NCBI GenBank assembly: GCA_005884685.1 | Contig: VBAH01000051.1 | Span: 1 to 33,328, forward strand | DNA: 33,328 bases | Direction: 5' to 3' | From: Alphaproteobacteria bacterium | GTDB lineage: Bacteria; Pseudomonadota; Alphaproteobacteria; Rhizobiales; Xanthobacteraceae | In this document: piece by piece, positions 6,968 through 15,404 of the stretch | Numbering within the stretch: position 1 is the first letter of the stretch | Layout: every line of letters begins with the position of its first letter | Program-made: the position numbers and the translations under genes | Notes under the pieces: model-generated | What the model was told of the DNA's origin: nothing | The model's input: only the letters and a program-made list of their open reading frames with translations | Databases searched by the model: none

Positions 6968-6970
6968 GCG

Positions 6971-9262
6971 ATGACACGCCGGTATCTCTTCCTTGTGGTC
7001 GCGATCTTCGCGCTCGCATTCCTGGTGCCGGCGTGGCCGTGGCTTTCCGGCGCGGTGACGGTGCCCTACGACGCCAAGTCGACGTTCTTCCCGCCGGTCG
7101 AGTTCATGGCGCGCGCATTCGCGACCGGCGAATCGCCGCTCTGGACACCGAACGTGTTCGCCGGCTGGCCCAACATCGCCGATCCGCAATCCATGCTGTT
7201 CTCGCCGCTGCACGTGCTGCTCGCGCTGTCGAGCGCTGCGCCCGGATTCCGCGCCAATGACGCCGTCACGTTCGCCTATCTGTTCATCGGCGGGCTCGGC
7301 ATCATTCTCTATTTCCGCGACCGCGGCTGGCATGCGGCGGGGGCGCTCACCGCGGCGCTTGCCTTCGCGTTCGGGGGCGCCGCGAGCGCGCGGCTGCAGC
7401 ACACCGGACAGGTGATCAGCCTCGCCTGGCTGCCGGTCGCGCTGTTCCTGCTGTCGCGCGCGCTCGAGCGCTCCTCATGGCGTTGGGGTGCGCTCGCCGG
7501 GGGCGCGGCCGCGCTGATCGTGCTCGGCCGCGATCAGGTCGCGCTGCTCGAAGTCTACGTGCTGGCAGGGTTCGTGCTGGCGCACTGGTGCGGCGCAGGC
7601 TGGCGCACGCGTGCGCGGGCAAGCATCGCGCCGCTGATCGCCGGCGGTATCGCGGGGCTTCTCATCGTCGCGCTCCCGATCGTGTTCACCGAATTGCTTG
7701 CAAGCGACTCGAACCGGCCGGAGATCAGTCTTTACAACGCGGGACGCGGCTCGCTGCACCCGACGCATCTGCTTTCGCTCGCCTTCGCCGATCTGTTCGG
7801 CGCGATGGATCCGAAGGTTGATTTCTGGGGCGCGGGCGGCTTTGCCTGGAACGAGCGCTTCGGGATGGCCGACCTCTTTCTCGCGCAGAACATGAGCCTG
7901 CTTTATTCGGGCGCGCTCGCGCCGGTGCTGCTCGTGATCGGCGCCACGCGCGGCCTGTTGTGGTCGCGCGAGATCCGCTTTTTCACCATCGTCGCGGCGC
8001 TGACCGCGCTCTTCATGTTCGGCTGGTACACGCCGGTGTTCCACGCGATGTACGAGGTGATGCCCGGCGTGAAGCTGTTTCGCCGCCCGGCGGATGCGAC
8101 CTTTGTTTTCGGCGCACTGATCGCCGTCATGACCGGCTATCTCGTGCACCGCTGGCTCGGCTGGATTGCGCCAGCCAACCGCGCACAGCGGGCGATCGAA
8201 CTCGCCATAGCGGGTCTTGTCATCGCGTTCACCGCATGGCTTTCCATCACGACGGTCGGGTTAACGCTGGCGCTGAAGCCGATCATCACCGGCACTCTCT
8301 GCATCGCGCTCGCCATCCTCGTGCTGTTCCTCGCGCGGCGGCTCAATTCCGGCGCGCCGCTCACCGCAACGCTGCTGCTCGTTGTGTTCACGACCGCCGA
8401 TCTCGCCTGGAATAACGCGCCGCACGAATCGACCGGCCTGCCGCCGGCACGCTACGACGCCCTGCGGCCCGGCACGCGCAACGAGACCGTCGCGCTGATC
8501 AAGCAGCGCCTCGCGGCTCAGCAGCCGAACCATCGCGATCGCGTCGAGCTTATCGCAATCGAATATCACTGGCCGAACATCTGCATGATCCACGGCTGCG
8601 AGCACGTGTTCGGGCACAATCCGCTGCGGCTCAAATGGTTCTACGGCGCGACCAACGTCGGTGACACCGTAGCGGATACGCGGCAGCGGCGGTTCTCAGC
8701 CCTCTATCCATCGTATCGCTCGACCTTCGCGGACCTGTTCGGGCTGCGCCTGATCGCGATCAGGATGCCGGTCGAACAATTCGACAGGGGGCTGAAGCCG
8801 GGCGACCTGAATCTTATCGCGCGCACCGGGGATGCCTACGTTTACGAGAACCCGCGCGCGCTGCCGCGCGTGATGATGGTCGGCCACTGGACGCTCGCGA
8901 ATTTTGACGAACTGACCGCGAGCGGCTGGCCGCCTGATGTCGATCCGGCCAAGACCGTGCTGTTGGAGAAGGCGCCGCCGCTGCCGAAAGTCGACGCCGC
9001 CGGCACCGCGCGCCTCATGCGCTATGCCAACACGGAAATTGTTGTCGAGGTCGACTCGCCGTCCGGCGGCATGCTGGTGCTGAACGACGTCTGGCATCCG
9101 TGGTGGCGCGCTACCGTCGGCGGCGTCGAAACCGAAATTTTGCGCGCCAACGTGATCTTCCGCGCCGTCGCGGTGCCGCCGGGGAAATACACGGTGCGGT
9201 TCATGTTCGAGCCGTTGCGCGGAGCGTGGCAGGAAATACGGGATAAGGTGAGAAGGAAATGA
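6971..9262 (+). CDS. YfhO-like multi-pass membrane protein
   Basis: 763 aa. The N-terminus RRYLFLVVAIFALAFLVPAW is a transmembrane segment, followed by an extracytoplasmic loop with VPYDAKSTFFPPVEFMARAF and GESPLWTPNVFAGWPNIADPQ, the pattern of the YfhO family (GT-C-like lipid-linked-sugar transferases). About a dozen hydrophobic helices extend to roughly residue 490, then a soluble C-terminal domain (about 500-763) ends in a beta-rich module (SGGMLVLNDVWHPWWRATVGG) expected in the periplasm. YfhO proteins glycosylate wall or membrane polymers. It starts 3 nt after the FAD monooxygenase stop, so co-transcription is likely, though a functional link is not obvious. Confidence 0.8.
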   Translation: MTRRYLFLVVAIFALAFLVPAWPWLSGAVTVPYDAKSTFFPPVEFMARAFATGESPLWTPNVFAGWPNIADPQSMLFSPLHVLLALSSAAPGFRANDAVTFAYLFIGGLGIILYFRDRGWHAAGALTAALAFAFGGAASARLQHTGQVISLAWLPVALFLLSRALERSSWRWGALAGGAAALIVLGRDQVALLEVYVLAGFVLAHWCGAGWRTRARASIAPLIAGGIAGLLIVALPIVFTELLASDSNRPEISLYNAGRGSLHPTHLLSLAFADLFGAMDPKVDFWGAGGFAWNERFGMADLFLAQNMSLLYSGALAPVLLVIGATRGLLWSREIRFFTIVAALTALFMFGWYTPVFHAMYEVMPGVKLFRRPADATFVFGALIAVMTGYLVHRWLGWIAPANRAQRAIELAIAGLVIAFTAWLSITTVGLTLALKPIITGTLCIALAILVLFLARRLNSGAPLTATLLLVVFTTADLAWNNAPHESTGLPPARYDALRPGTRNETVALIKQRLAAQQPNHRDRVELIAIEYHWPNICMIHGCEHVFGHNPLRLKWFYGATNVGDTVADTRQRRFSALYPSYRSTFADLFGLRLIAIRMPVEQFDRGLKPGDLNLIARTGDAYVYENPRALPRVMMVGHWTLANFDELTASGWPPDVDPAKTVLLEKAPPLPKVDAAGTARLMRYANTEIVVEVDSPSGGMLVLNDVWHPWWRATVGGVETEILRANVIFRAVAVPPGKYTVRFMFEPLRGAWQEIRDKVRRK

Positions 9263-9266
9263 GGTG

Positions 9267-9392
9267 GTCATTCCGGGGCGCGCCGAAGGCGCGAGCCCGG
9301 AATCCATAGCCACAAGGCCATCCGAATCTCTCGGTTCGTGGTTATGGATTCCGGCTCTCCCCCGGCTCAAGGCCGGGGTCGGCCGGAATGAC
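9267..9392. repeat. Palindromic repeat, family B copy 2
   Basis: 126 bp closed by GTCATTCCGG/CCGGAATGAC, with hairpin GCGC-cgaag-GCGC, a middle arm GGAATCCATAgCCAC / GTGGtTATGGATTCC (a G·T-type difference), and a third arm CCCCGGC-tcaa-GGCCGGGG. Fills the space between two convergent genes, starting 4 nt after one stop and ending 3 nt before the other. Confidence 0.85.
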
Positions 9393-9395
9393 CAG

Positions 9396-10325
9396 CTATT
9401 TCCGGAAATCCCTAAACACCATGTCCGGCGCGCTGGTGTTGTGGCGCGAGGGCACGAGCCGCCCGGCCCAAAGCTCGACTGCGCTCGCGCGCTTGAAGTC
9501 CATGATGCCGGCGCGCTCCCAGCTTTGTGCGCCCTGCGCGCGCCAGCGGAGTTGCGCCACGTCGTTGTTGATCTCGGTGACGAACATCGAGCGCAGCGCC
9601 GCGAACGGCAGATCGCCGACCGGATCGAGCGCGACGTCGAGCACCTGCCGGTCGGTGTCGAGCGCTTCCAGCCGCACGGTCGCGCTGCCGCCGCGCGTGA
9701 AGGCGAGACGGAATGTCCTGGTGTTCGGATCGAACACCACCTCGCGGATATCGACGAACGGCCGTTCCTTGAACTCGATCGGCCCGAGCATGAACGAAGA
9801 GCCGTAGGCGCTCCATTTCAGGTTCGCGGGCGGCAGCGGACGCGCGCGCCAGTAGCCGTCCTGCGGATAGAGCACGAGCACTTCCTCGGCACGATCTTGC
9901 GCGCGCACCCAGAGCTGCAGCAACTGCAGGCCGGTCTCGATGCGGTCGCCGACGCGCACCGGAACGATGTTCTTGCGCCAGAAGTTCGGGATGGTGAGGC
10001 CGACGAGCTGCAGGTCCGGCGTCTCGAAGATCGTCACGCGGCGCGGCTTCTCGGTGATGAATGCCGCGGCCGCGAGGTCCGGACAGTTGTGCAGGTCGAA
10101 GGCCGAGCGGTCGACCACGATGGTGCCGACATAATTCGGGTGAACGGCCTCGACGGTGAAGTGGCGCACCTCGGGCGAGGTCAGCTTCAGATACACATTA
10201 TCCTTTTCGGCGCACAGGGTCGGCTCGCTCGCGTTGACGACCTCGACGGCGAGGTCGTCGGCGGCAAGGACGGGCCAAGCGAACAGAACGGCCGCAACGC
10301 AGCTAAGCACGCGCCGCATAGACAT
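9396..10325 (-). CDS. Exported protein of unknown function in opgH cluster
   Basis: 309 aa from the ATG at 10325 (an ATG two codons later, 10319, is equally possible). A clear signal peptide MSMRRVLSCVAAVLFAWPVLA precedes AADDLAVEVVN, so it is exported. The mature part looks beta-rich: HFTVEAVHPNYVGTIVVD, RRVTIFETPDLQLVGLTI, RIETGLQLLQLWVR, and it has a pair of Cys residues (CAEKDN, HNCPDL) that could form a disulfide. I recognise no named family. Its start overlaps the end of the FkbM methyltransferase gene by about 20 nt, so it is part of the opgH-FkbM operon and probably acts on the same periplasmic glucan or envelope polymer (inference). Confidence 0.75.
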   Translation of the reverse strand: MSMRRVLSCVAAVLFAWPVLAADDLAVEVVNASEPTLCAEKDNVYLKLTSPEVRHFTVEAVHPNYVGTIVVDRSAFDLHNCPDLAAAAFITEKPRRVTIFETPDLQLVGLTIPNFWRKNIVPVRVGDRIETGLQLLQLWVRAQDRAEEVLVLYPQDGYWRARPLPPANLKWSAYGSSFMLGPIEFKERPFVDIREVVFDPNTRTFRLAFTRGGSATVRLEALDTDRQVLDVALDPVGDLPFAALRSMFVTEINNDVAQLRWRAQGAQSWERAGIMDFKRASAVELWAGRLVPSRHNTSAPDMVFRDFRK

Positions 10326-11049
10326 CCCCAGAATTTGCCTCCATCGGCAGCGCATCGAGCCAGCGGCCGATCGCCTGCGCGTTTTGCCAGTCATCATGCA
10401 CCAGCGTCTGGCTTTCGCCCAACGCCGCATTGTAGCGGGTGTAGCCCAGCTCCTGGCAACGGACGAGGCACGCGCGCGCGACCTCGCGCTGGATCGTGGT
10501 AAATTCGAACGAAAGCGCCGCGACCGGCTGGCTCAGCCCGGCCAGGGCCTCGGCCTCGAAGCCCTCCACGTCGATCTTCATGAATGCCGGCATGCCGTGG
10601 CGCGCGATGAGCGCGTCGAGCGTCGTCATCGGCACCGTGACGGCTTTGTCCCAGTGCTGGCCTTCCCAGCCGGGCGCACCTTCGGACGCCTTCACGAAAT
10701 CTCGCGAGGCGGTCGAAACGGTCGGATTGTCGACATTGATCTTCAGTTCGATCGTGCCTTCGGCGCGCCCGACCGCGACCGGCTCGACCGTCACAGAGGG
10801 GTCGCGTCCGTAGATCAGCCGCAGCGTCTTGACCAATGCAGGGTTTGGCTCGCAGGCGACGACGCGGGCGCCAAGCCGGCGGAACGCCGCGATGCGGTCG
10901 CCGACATGCGCACCGACGTCGAGCACGAGATCGCCCGGCTTGACGAAGCCCGCGTAGAGCCTGTCCATCGCGGCGCGATTATGCCGTCCGCCGTAGTAGA
11001 TCGAGAGAGAGCGGATGACGCCGCGCGCAGTGCGGAATGCCTCGCGCAC
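10303..11049 (-). CDS. FkbM-family methyltransferase
   Basis: 248 aa from the GTG at 11049, just 4 nt after the opgH stop; the open frame continues upstream only inside opgH. SAM-binding motif I is LVLDVGAHVGDR at 41-52, motif II ARVVACEPNP at 61-70. The FkbM-typical TLDALIARHG..AFMKIDVEGFEAEALAGL block is complete. FkbM enzymes O-methylate sugars or polyketides. No signal peptide, so it would work on the cytoplasmic side, perhaps on a glucan precursor or another substrate. Location between opgH and an exported protein suggests modification of the osmoregulated periplasmic glucan pathway, an arrangement I do not recognise from the literature. Confidence 0.87.
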   Translation of the reverse strand: MREAFRTARGVIRSLSIYYGGRHNRAAMDRLYAGFVKPGDLVLDVGAHVGDRIAAFRRLGARVVACEPNPALVKTLRLIYGRDPSVTVEPVAVGRAEGTIELKINVDNPTVSTASRDFVKASEGAPGWEGQHWDKAVTVPMTTLDALIARHGMPAFMKIDVEGFEAEALAGLSQPVAALSFEFTTIQREVARACLVRCQELGYTRYNAALGESQTLVHDDWQNAQAIGRWLDALPMEANSGDVYAARA

Positions 11050-11053
11050 GGCT

Positions 11054-12898
11054 TTAGTCCGCGCGCAGCGCGGCGGCCTCGATCGCCGGCAGCGCGAGCC
11101 GGCGCAGCGCGGCGGGCGGCGCATTCTCTTCCGGCAAGGCGCCGATGCCGGCGCGCATCAGCATGCGCCCGACCGCGGGCCACGACGTGATGACGGCCAG
11201 CGGGATCGACAGCGCCGGCCCGCCGGCGATGAACAGCGCGTAGGGGATTGCGGCCGGCACCGTGAAGGCAAGCACCAGGATGCAGCTCCAGCCGAGCAGC
11301 GTGTGGGGCCAGAGCTGCCGCGCCGCGTCGCTCCACGGGACCGCGTGATCGTCGCGCGCCTGGCCGCCCCAGCCGATCTTGCGGCCGAGCACGAGACCGG
11401 CGAGGAACATGGTGTGGCCGACCCACATGATCGGCGAGAGCAGCAGAAAGAAGATCGTCTCGGCGATCGTCGAGGCGATGAAGCGCGCCGCGCCGCCGAA
11501 CGCGCGCCGCAATTGCGGCCGCGACAGGACATCGATCACCGTCGCGATCTTCGGCGCGAACCACATGAGCAACGTAATGACGAACAGCCCCATGGCGGCA
11601 TCGGGGCGGATGAAATTCGCCGGGCCCTGAATGGCGACCGCGAGCGTGCCGAGCACGAGCAACCCCATCCAGGCGGGCGAGCCCAGAAACATCAGCATCG
11701 CGAAGGCAATCTGGTAGCGGCTCACCGGCTTGAGGCCCGGCATCACCAGATAGGGCCAGTACTGCATGTTGCCCTGCGCCCAGCGCAGGTCGCGGCGGAT
11801 GAATTCGAGCAATGTCGGCGGGTTCTCCTCCCAGCTCGCGCCTTCCTCGGGCAGCACGCGCACCTCGTAGCCGGCGCGCCGCATCAGCACCGCCTCGATC
11901 TGGTCGTGCGAGAGGATGTGTGTGCCGTCCGGGCGCGGCGGGATGTAGCAATGCGCGATGAACGGGGCCAAGCGGATGACCGCGTTGTGGCCCCAGTACG
12001 GTCCGCAGTCGCCCTGCCACCACGCGCTGCCCAGCGTGTAGGAGCGCATGCCGAGCCGCATGCCGAACTGGAACACGCGCGCAAACGCGCTGGTCGAGGG
12101 CATGCCGACCACGAGACTCTGCAGGATTCCCAACCTGGGCTCGACCTGCATGATGCGCACCATGCGCAGGATCGAGTCCGCGGTCTGGAACGAGTCCGCA
12201 TCGAGCACGACGGCGAATTCGTAATCTCCGCCCCAGCGGGTGCAGAAGTCGAAAATGTTGCCGGCCTTGAACGCGGTGTTCTAGCTGCGCCGCCGGTAGG
12301 TGAGTGCAATGCGGTCGTGCCACTGCGCCGCCAGCGCCGCAAAGCGTGGCTCCTCGATCGCGGCGATCTCGGGGTAGTTGGTATCGCTCAGGATGAAGAC
12401 ATGGAATTTCTCCGCCACACCCGACGCGACGATGCCCTCCATCATCGGCTCGATGTTGCGGATGACGCGCTCGGTGTCCTCGTTGCGCACGCACCACAGG
12501 ATCGCGGTCTTTGCCGTGATCGGCTCGTCGCCCGTGACGCGCGCCGAAACCGGCGTCACGGCGGCGACCGGATCAGCCGAGCGCATGATGAACAGCCCGA
12601 TGGTGGCGTTCCAGAAACCGATCACCGACCACGGCAGGGTCACGGCGAACAGCACCACCAGAATGAGGTCGAGCAGGCCGAACCCGCCGGCAGTCAGCGC
12701 GAACGACAAGAGCCAGATCAGCCCGGCCATCGAGGCGGTGACGATCAGGGTGAAGAACACGCGGCGGCCGGCAAGTGGGTCGGACCTCTCCCGCTCATTC
12801 CCGCGCAAGCGGGAATCCAGGACCAAGGTTGCCGCAGGGACGGGGTCCCCGCTTTCGCGGGGACGAGCGGCTTCTGCGCTGTCGGACATCAGTGTCAT
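11054..12898 (-). pseudogene. opgH: opgH (mdoH) glucan glucosyltransferase interrupted by one amber codon
   Basis: Read through, this is a 614-codon gene for the GT2 glucosyltransferase that builds and exports osmoregulated periplasmic glucans. Landmarks are in order: two N-terminal helices, an AILWCVRNEDTERV strand, YRRRS.NTAFKAGNI, VVLDADS (DxD), LRWAQGN (Q..RW-type motif) and a multi-helix C-terminal membrane half. At 12281-12283 a TAG lies in frame within YRRRS-stop-NTAFK; flanking codons continue in the same frame, so a single CAG-to-TAG change would explain it. Unless suppressed, it yields an N-terminal fragment (12281-12898) and a C-terminal remnant (11054-12208 from the first ATG). 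A palindromic repeat is inserted in frame near the N-terminus. Start ATG 12898 is chosen; 12889 is possible. Confidence 0.85.
12791..12870. repeat. Family A cloverleaf repeat inside opgH
   Basis: 80-bp copy in the opposite orientation to 3755-3823, closed by CCGCTC/GAGCGG, with hairpins TTCCCGCG-ca-AGCGGGAA and TCCCCGCT-tt-CGCGGGGA. It is read in frame by opgH as RPRESGDPVPA...LDSRLRGNE, between the extreme N-terminus and the first membrane helix. Confidence 0.88.
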
Positions 12899-12966
12899 GG
12901 GTGCTTTTTCGGGCCGCGCAGGATATAGCGGGCGGCGTGCGGGGAAGTCCAATTCGGGATCAATCG
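12899..12966. promoter_or_regulatory. Divergent promoter region opgH / pterin-like operon
   Basis: 68 nt separate the divergent starts of opgH and the MDR oxidoreductase. Any promoters for both must lie here or inside the gene ends; I see no clear -35/-10 pair or operator. Confidence 0.3.
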
Positions 12967-13950
12967 GTGGCAGCAAGCGCCGAACAGGCGGAGGCGCTCT
13001 GGTATGTGGCGCCCGGCAAGGCCGAAATCCGCTCCGAGCGCCTCGCGCCGGTGTCGCCGGGCCAGGCGCGCCTGCGCGCGGTTGCGAGCGCGCTCAGCCG
13101 CGGGACCGAGCGGCTGATATTTTCGGGTCGGGTGCCGGAGAGCGAATTCGAGCGCATGCGCGCGCCATTCATGAGCGGGGCATTCCCTTTTCCCGTCAAA
13201 TATGGCTACGCGATGGTCGGCCGCGTCGAGGAAGGCCCAGCTGACCTGGAGGGTCGCCTCGTTTTCGCGCTTTATCCGCACCAGACCGTGTTTAACCTTC
13301 CTGCCGAAAATATCCTCCCGCTGCCCGACGGGTTGCCGCCCGAGCGCGCGGTGCTCGCCGCCAACATGGAGACGGCGCTCAATGCCACCTGGGACGCAGC
13401 GCCGGGACCCGCCGGCCGCATCGCAGTGGTCGGCGCCGGGGTGCTGGGACTTCTTGTCGCGCGGCTCTGTGCGCGGATGCCAGATACGTCCGTGGTCGTG
13501 GTGGATATCGAACCGTCGCGCGCCGCCATCGCGGCGAAGCTGGGTCTTGCGTTCGCGGCGCCTGGTGCCGCGCCGCAGGACTGCGATCTGGTGATCCACA
13601 CCAGCGCCTCGGAGGCAGGACTGCGGACCGCGCTCGATCTGGCCGCCAACGAAGCGACGGTCCTGGAGCTTTCCTGGTACGGCGCAAACGACGTGCGCGT
13701 GCCGCTCGGCGGCGCATTCCATTCGCGCCGGCTCAAGCTCGTCTCCAGCCAGGTCGGGCAGGTCGCGCCATCGCGGCGCGCGCAATTCACGCATCGCGAC
13801 CGGCTCAAGGCCGCCCTCGATCTGCTCGCGGCCGATCCGGCGCTCGATGCGCTGCTCGCGCCCCCGGTCGCATTCGCCGAACTGCCCGCGAAGCTGCCCG
13901 ATATCCTCAATCCCACGAGCGGTGTGCTGTGCCAGCTCATCCGCTATTAA
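12967..13950 (+). CDS. MDR-superfamily oxidoreductase, BchC-like, lacking catalytic-zinc Cys
   Basis: 327 aa from the GTG at 12967 (a GGGAT lies upstream; the frame is open further but only through the opgH leader and repeat). The N-terminal GroES-like part contains VASALSRGTERLIFSGRVP, resembling BchC-type 'GISxGTERL' dehydrogenases; the Rossmann part has VVGAGVLGLLVARL (156-161 GAGVLG) and VVVVDIEPSR. The position where classical zinc alcohol dehydrogenases carry the catalytic Cys is Ser (S44), and the structural-zinc lobe is absent. NAD(P)-dependent redox of a sugar-like or tetrapyrrole/pterin side chain is plausible. First gene of a four-gene, closely coupled operon (9-nt gap to the PTPS-like gene). 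Confidence 0.82.
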   Translation: MAASAEQAEALWYVAPGKAEIRSERLAPVSPGQARLRAVASALSRGTERLIFSGRVPESEFERMRAPFMSGAFPFPVKYGYAMVGRVEEGPADLEGRLVFALYPHQTVFNLPAENILPLPDGLPPERAVLAANMETALNATWDAAPGPAGRIAVVGAGVLGLLVARLCARMPDTSVVVVDIEPSRAAIAAKLGLAFAAPGAAPQDCDLVIHTSASEAGLRTALDLAANEATVLELSWYGANDVRVPLGGAFHSRRLKLVSSQVGQVAPSRRAQFTHRDRLKAALDLLAADPALDALLAPPVAFAELPAKLPDILNPTSGVLCQLIRY

Positions 13951-13959
13951 GGAGCATCC

Positions 13960-14361
13960 GTGTACGCCGTCGAAGTTTCCGACCACATCATGATCGCCCA
14001 CTCGTTCAAGGGTGCGGTCTTCGGCCCCGCGCAGGCGCTCCACGGTGCGACTTTTACGGTCGCGGTCGCGTTCTTGTCCGAGACGCTCGATCCGAACGGC
14101 ATCGTGGTCGACATCGGCTGCGCCATCGACGTGCTCAAGGCGGCGCTGAAGGTCGTGAACTACCAGAACCTCGATGACATTCCCCAGTTCAAGGGGGTCA
14201 ACACGACGACCGAATGGCTCACGCGCTGGGTATTCGACCAGTTCGCCGACGCGGTAAAGGCCGGCAAGCTCGGCCGCACGGCACGCGAAATCTCCGCGAT
14301 CCGCGTGACGGTCGGCGAGTCGCCGAATGCGCGCGCCTGGTACGAGGCGCCGCTTTGGTGA
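13960..14361 (+). CDS. Divergent 6-pyruvoyl/6-carboxy-tetrahydropterin-synthase-like protein
   Basis: 133 aa from GTG 13960 with AAGGAG upstream. Aligned by eye to E. coli QueD, the fold landmarks are present: AHSFKG (H14), LHGATFTVAVAF (28-38), NGIVVDIGCAIDVLKAAL, NLDDIPQF, NTTTEWLTRWVF and the pterin-anchoring Glu (E120 in VTVGES). But the catalytic Cys position is Ala (A24), the second His of the zinc motif HGH is Ala (H28-G-A30), and the catalytic His in LDHHYLND is replaced (VNYQNLDD). So it probably binds a pterin or pyrimidine but cannot run the QueD/PTPS reaction in the usual way. It overlaps the glycosyltransferase start by 4 nt. Confidence 0.85.
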   Translation: MYAVEVSDHIMIAHSFKGAVFGPAQALHGATFTVAVAFLSETLDPNGIVVDIGCAIDVLKAALKVVNYQNLDDIPQFKGVNTTTEWLTRWVFDQFADAVKAGKLGRTAREISAIRVTVGESPNARAWYEAPLW

Positions 14362-15404
14362 AGGGCGATATCGCGTTTGCGGTGCCGGGCGATCTCGATA
14401 CGCCGACCGGCGGCTATGCTTATGACAAGCGCATGATTAGCGAACTGCGCGAGCTCGGCTGGCGGCCGGAGGTGTTGAATCTCGGCGAGGGGTTTCCACG
14501 GCCGAATGCGCTGACGCGCGCGAGCGCGCGAGCGCGGTTGAACGGCGTGCCGAAGGGCCGCCGGATCGTGATCGATGGCCTGGCGTTCGGCGTCATGCCG
14601 CAGGAGGCTGAAGCGCTCAGCGTGACCCATCCGCTGATCGCGCTGGTGCATCATCCGCTCGCGCTGGAAAGCGGGGTCAGTGAGGCCGAAGCGGTCGCGC
14701 TGCGCGAGAGCGAACGGAAGGCTTTGTCGTTTGCCCATGCGGTCGTCGTGAACAGCCGGACCACTGCGCGGGCGCTCGCCGAGTACGGCGTTCCGGGCGA
14801 GCGCATCACGGTCGCGCCGCCCGGCACGGATTGCGCACCGTCAATCCAGCGGCACCATTCAGGTCCCGTCGCGCTGCTGGCGGTCGGCTCCATTGTGCCG
14901 CGCAAGGGCTATGACGTGCTGGTGCAGGCTCTTGCCGGCCTCATCGATCTGCCGTGGCATCTCACCATCGTCGGCGATGATCGCGATCCCGCGACCGCCG
15001 TCAGGCTGCGCGCCTACATCGCGCATCACAAGCTCGGCCCACGCGTATCCTGCCTCGGTGCCGTTCAGCCGTCTCGTCTCGCGCAGCTTTATGCCACCTC
15101 GGATCTCTTCGTCCTTCCTTCGCGCTATGAAGGGTTCGGCATGGCTTACGCGGAGGCGATCGCGCATGGTCTGCCGGTGATCGGCACCACCGCCGGTGCG
15201 ATTCCTGACACAGTCTCTGCGGAAGCTGGCGTCCTGATCCCACCGGACGATGTCCCCGCGCTCGCCGCGGCGCTGCGCCGCCTGATCGAAAATGCCGAGG
15301 ACCGGGCAAGCCTCGCCGCAGGCGCCCGCAAGGCGGCCGGGACCCTGCCGACCTGGGCTGAATCCGCCAAACTTTTCTCTGACGCCATCGAGAGGGTCGT
15401 ATGA
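14358..15404 (+). CDS. GT4-family glycosyltransferase
   Basis: 348 aa from the GTG in the GTGA overlap with the PTPS-like gene. GT-B fold: N-terminal domain beginning VKGDIAFAVPGDLDTPTGGYAY (split here as an acceptor-side Gly-rich loop), then LLAVGSIVPRKGYDVLVQAL at 173-192, and the retaining-enzyme signature E258-GFGMAYA-E266 with a following GLPVIGTTAGAIPD. These bind a nucleotide-sugar donor. The direct coupling to a pterin-fold protein suggests the acceptor is a pterin- or pyrimidine-derived small molecule, by analogy with the cyanobacterial BH4 glucosyltransferases; that is inference. Overlaps the next gene by 4 nt (ATGA). Confidence 0.87.
   Translation: MKGDIAFAVPGDLDTPTGGYAYDKRMISELRELGWRPEVLNLGEGFPRPNALTRASARARLNGVPKGRRIVIDGLAFGVMPQEAEALSVTHPLIALVHHPLALESGVSEAEAVALRESERKALSFAHAVVVNSRTTARALAEYGVPGERITVAPPGTDCAPSIQRHHSGPVALLAVGSIVPRKGYDVLVQALAGLIDLPWHLTIVGDDRDPATAVRLRAYIAHHKLGPRVSCLGAVQPSRLAQLYATSDLFVLPSRYEGFGMAYAEAIAHGLPVIGTTAGAIPDTVSAEAGVLIPPDDVPALAAALRRLIENAEDRASLAAGARKAAGTLPTWAESAKLFSDAIERVV

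Noticed and set aside
11015-12928. 637-codon open frame on the plus strand
   Set aside because: Shadow of opgH and the FkbM gene: Arg/His-rich, low-complexity translation with no motifs, opposite to well-supported genes.
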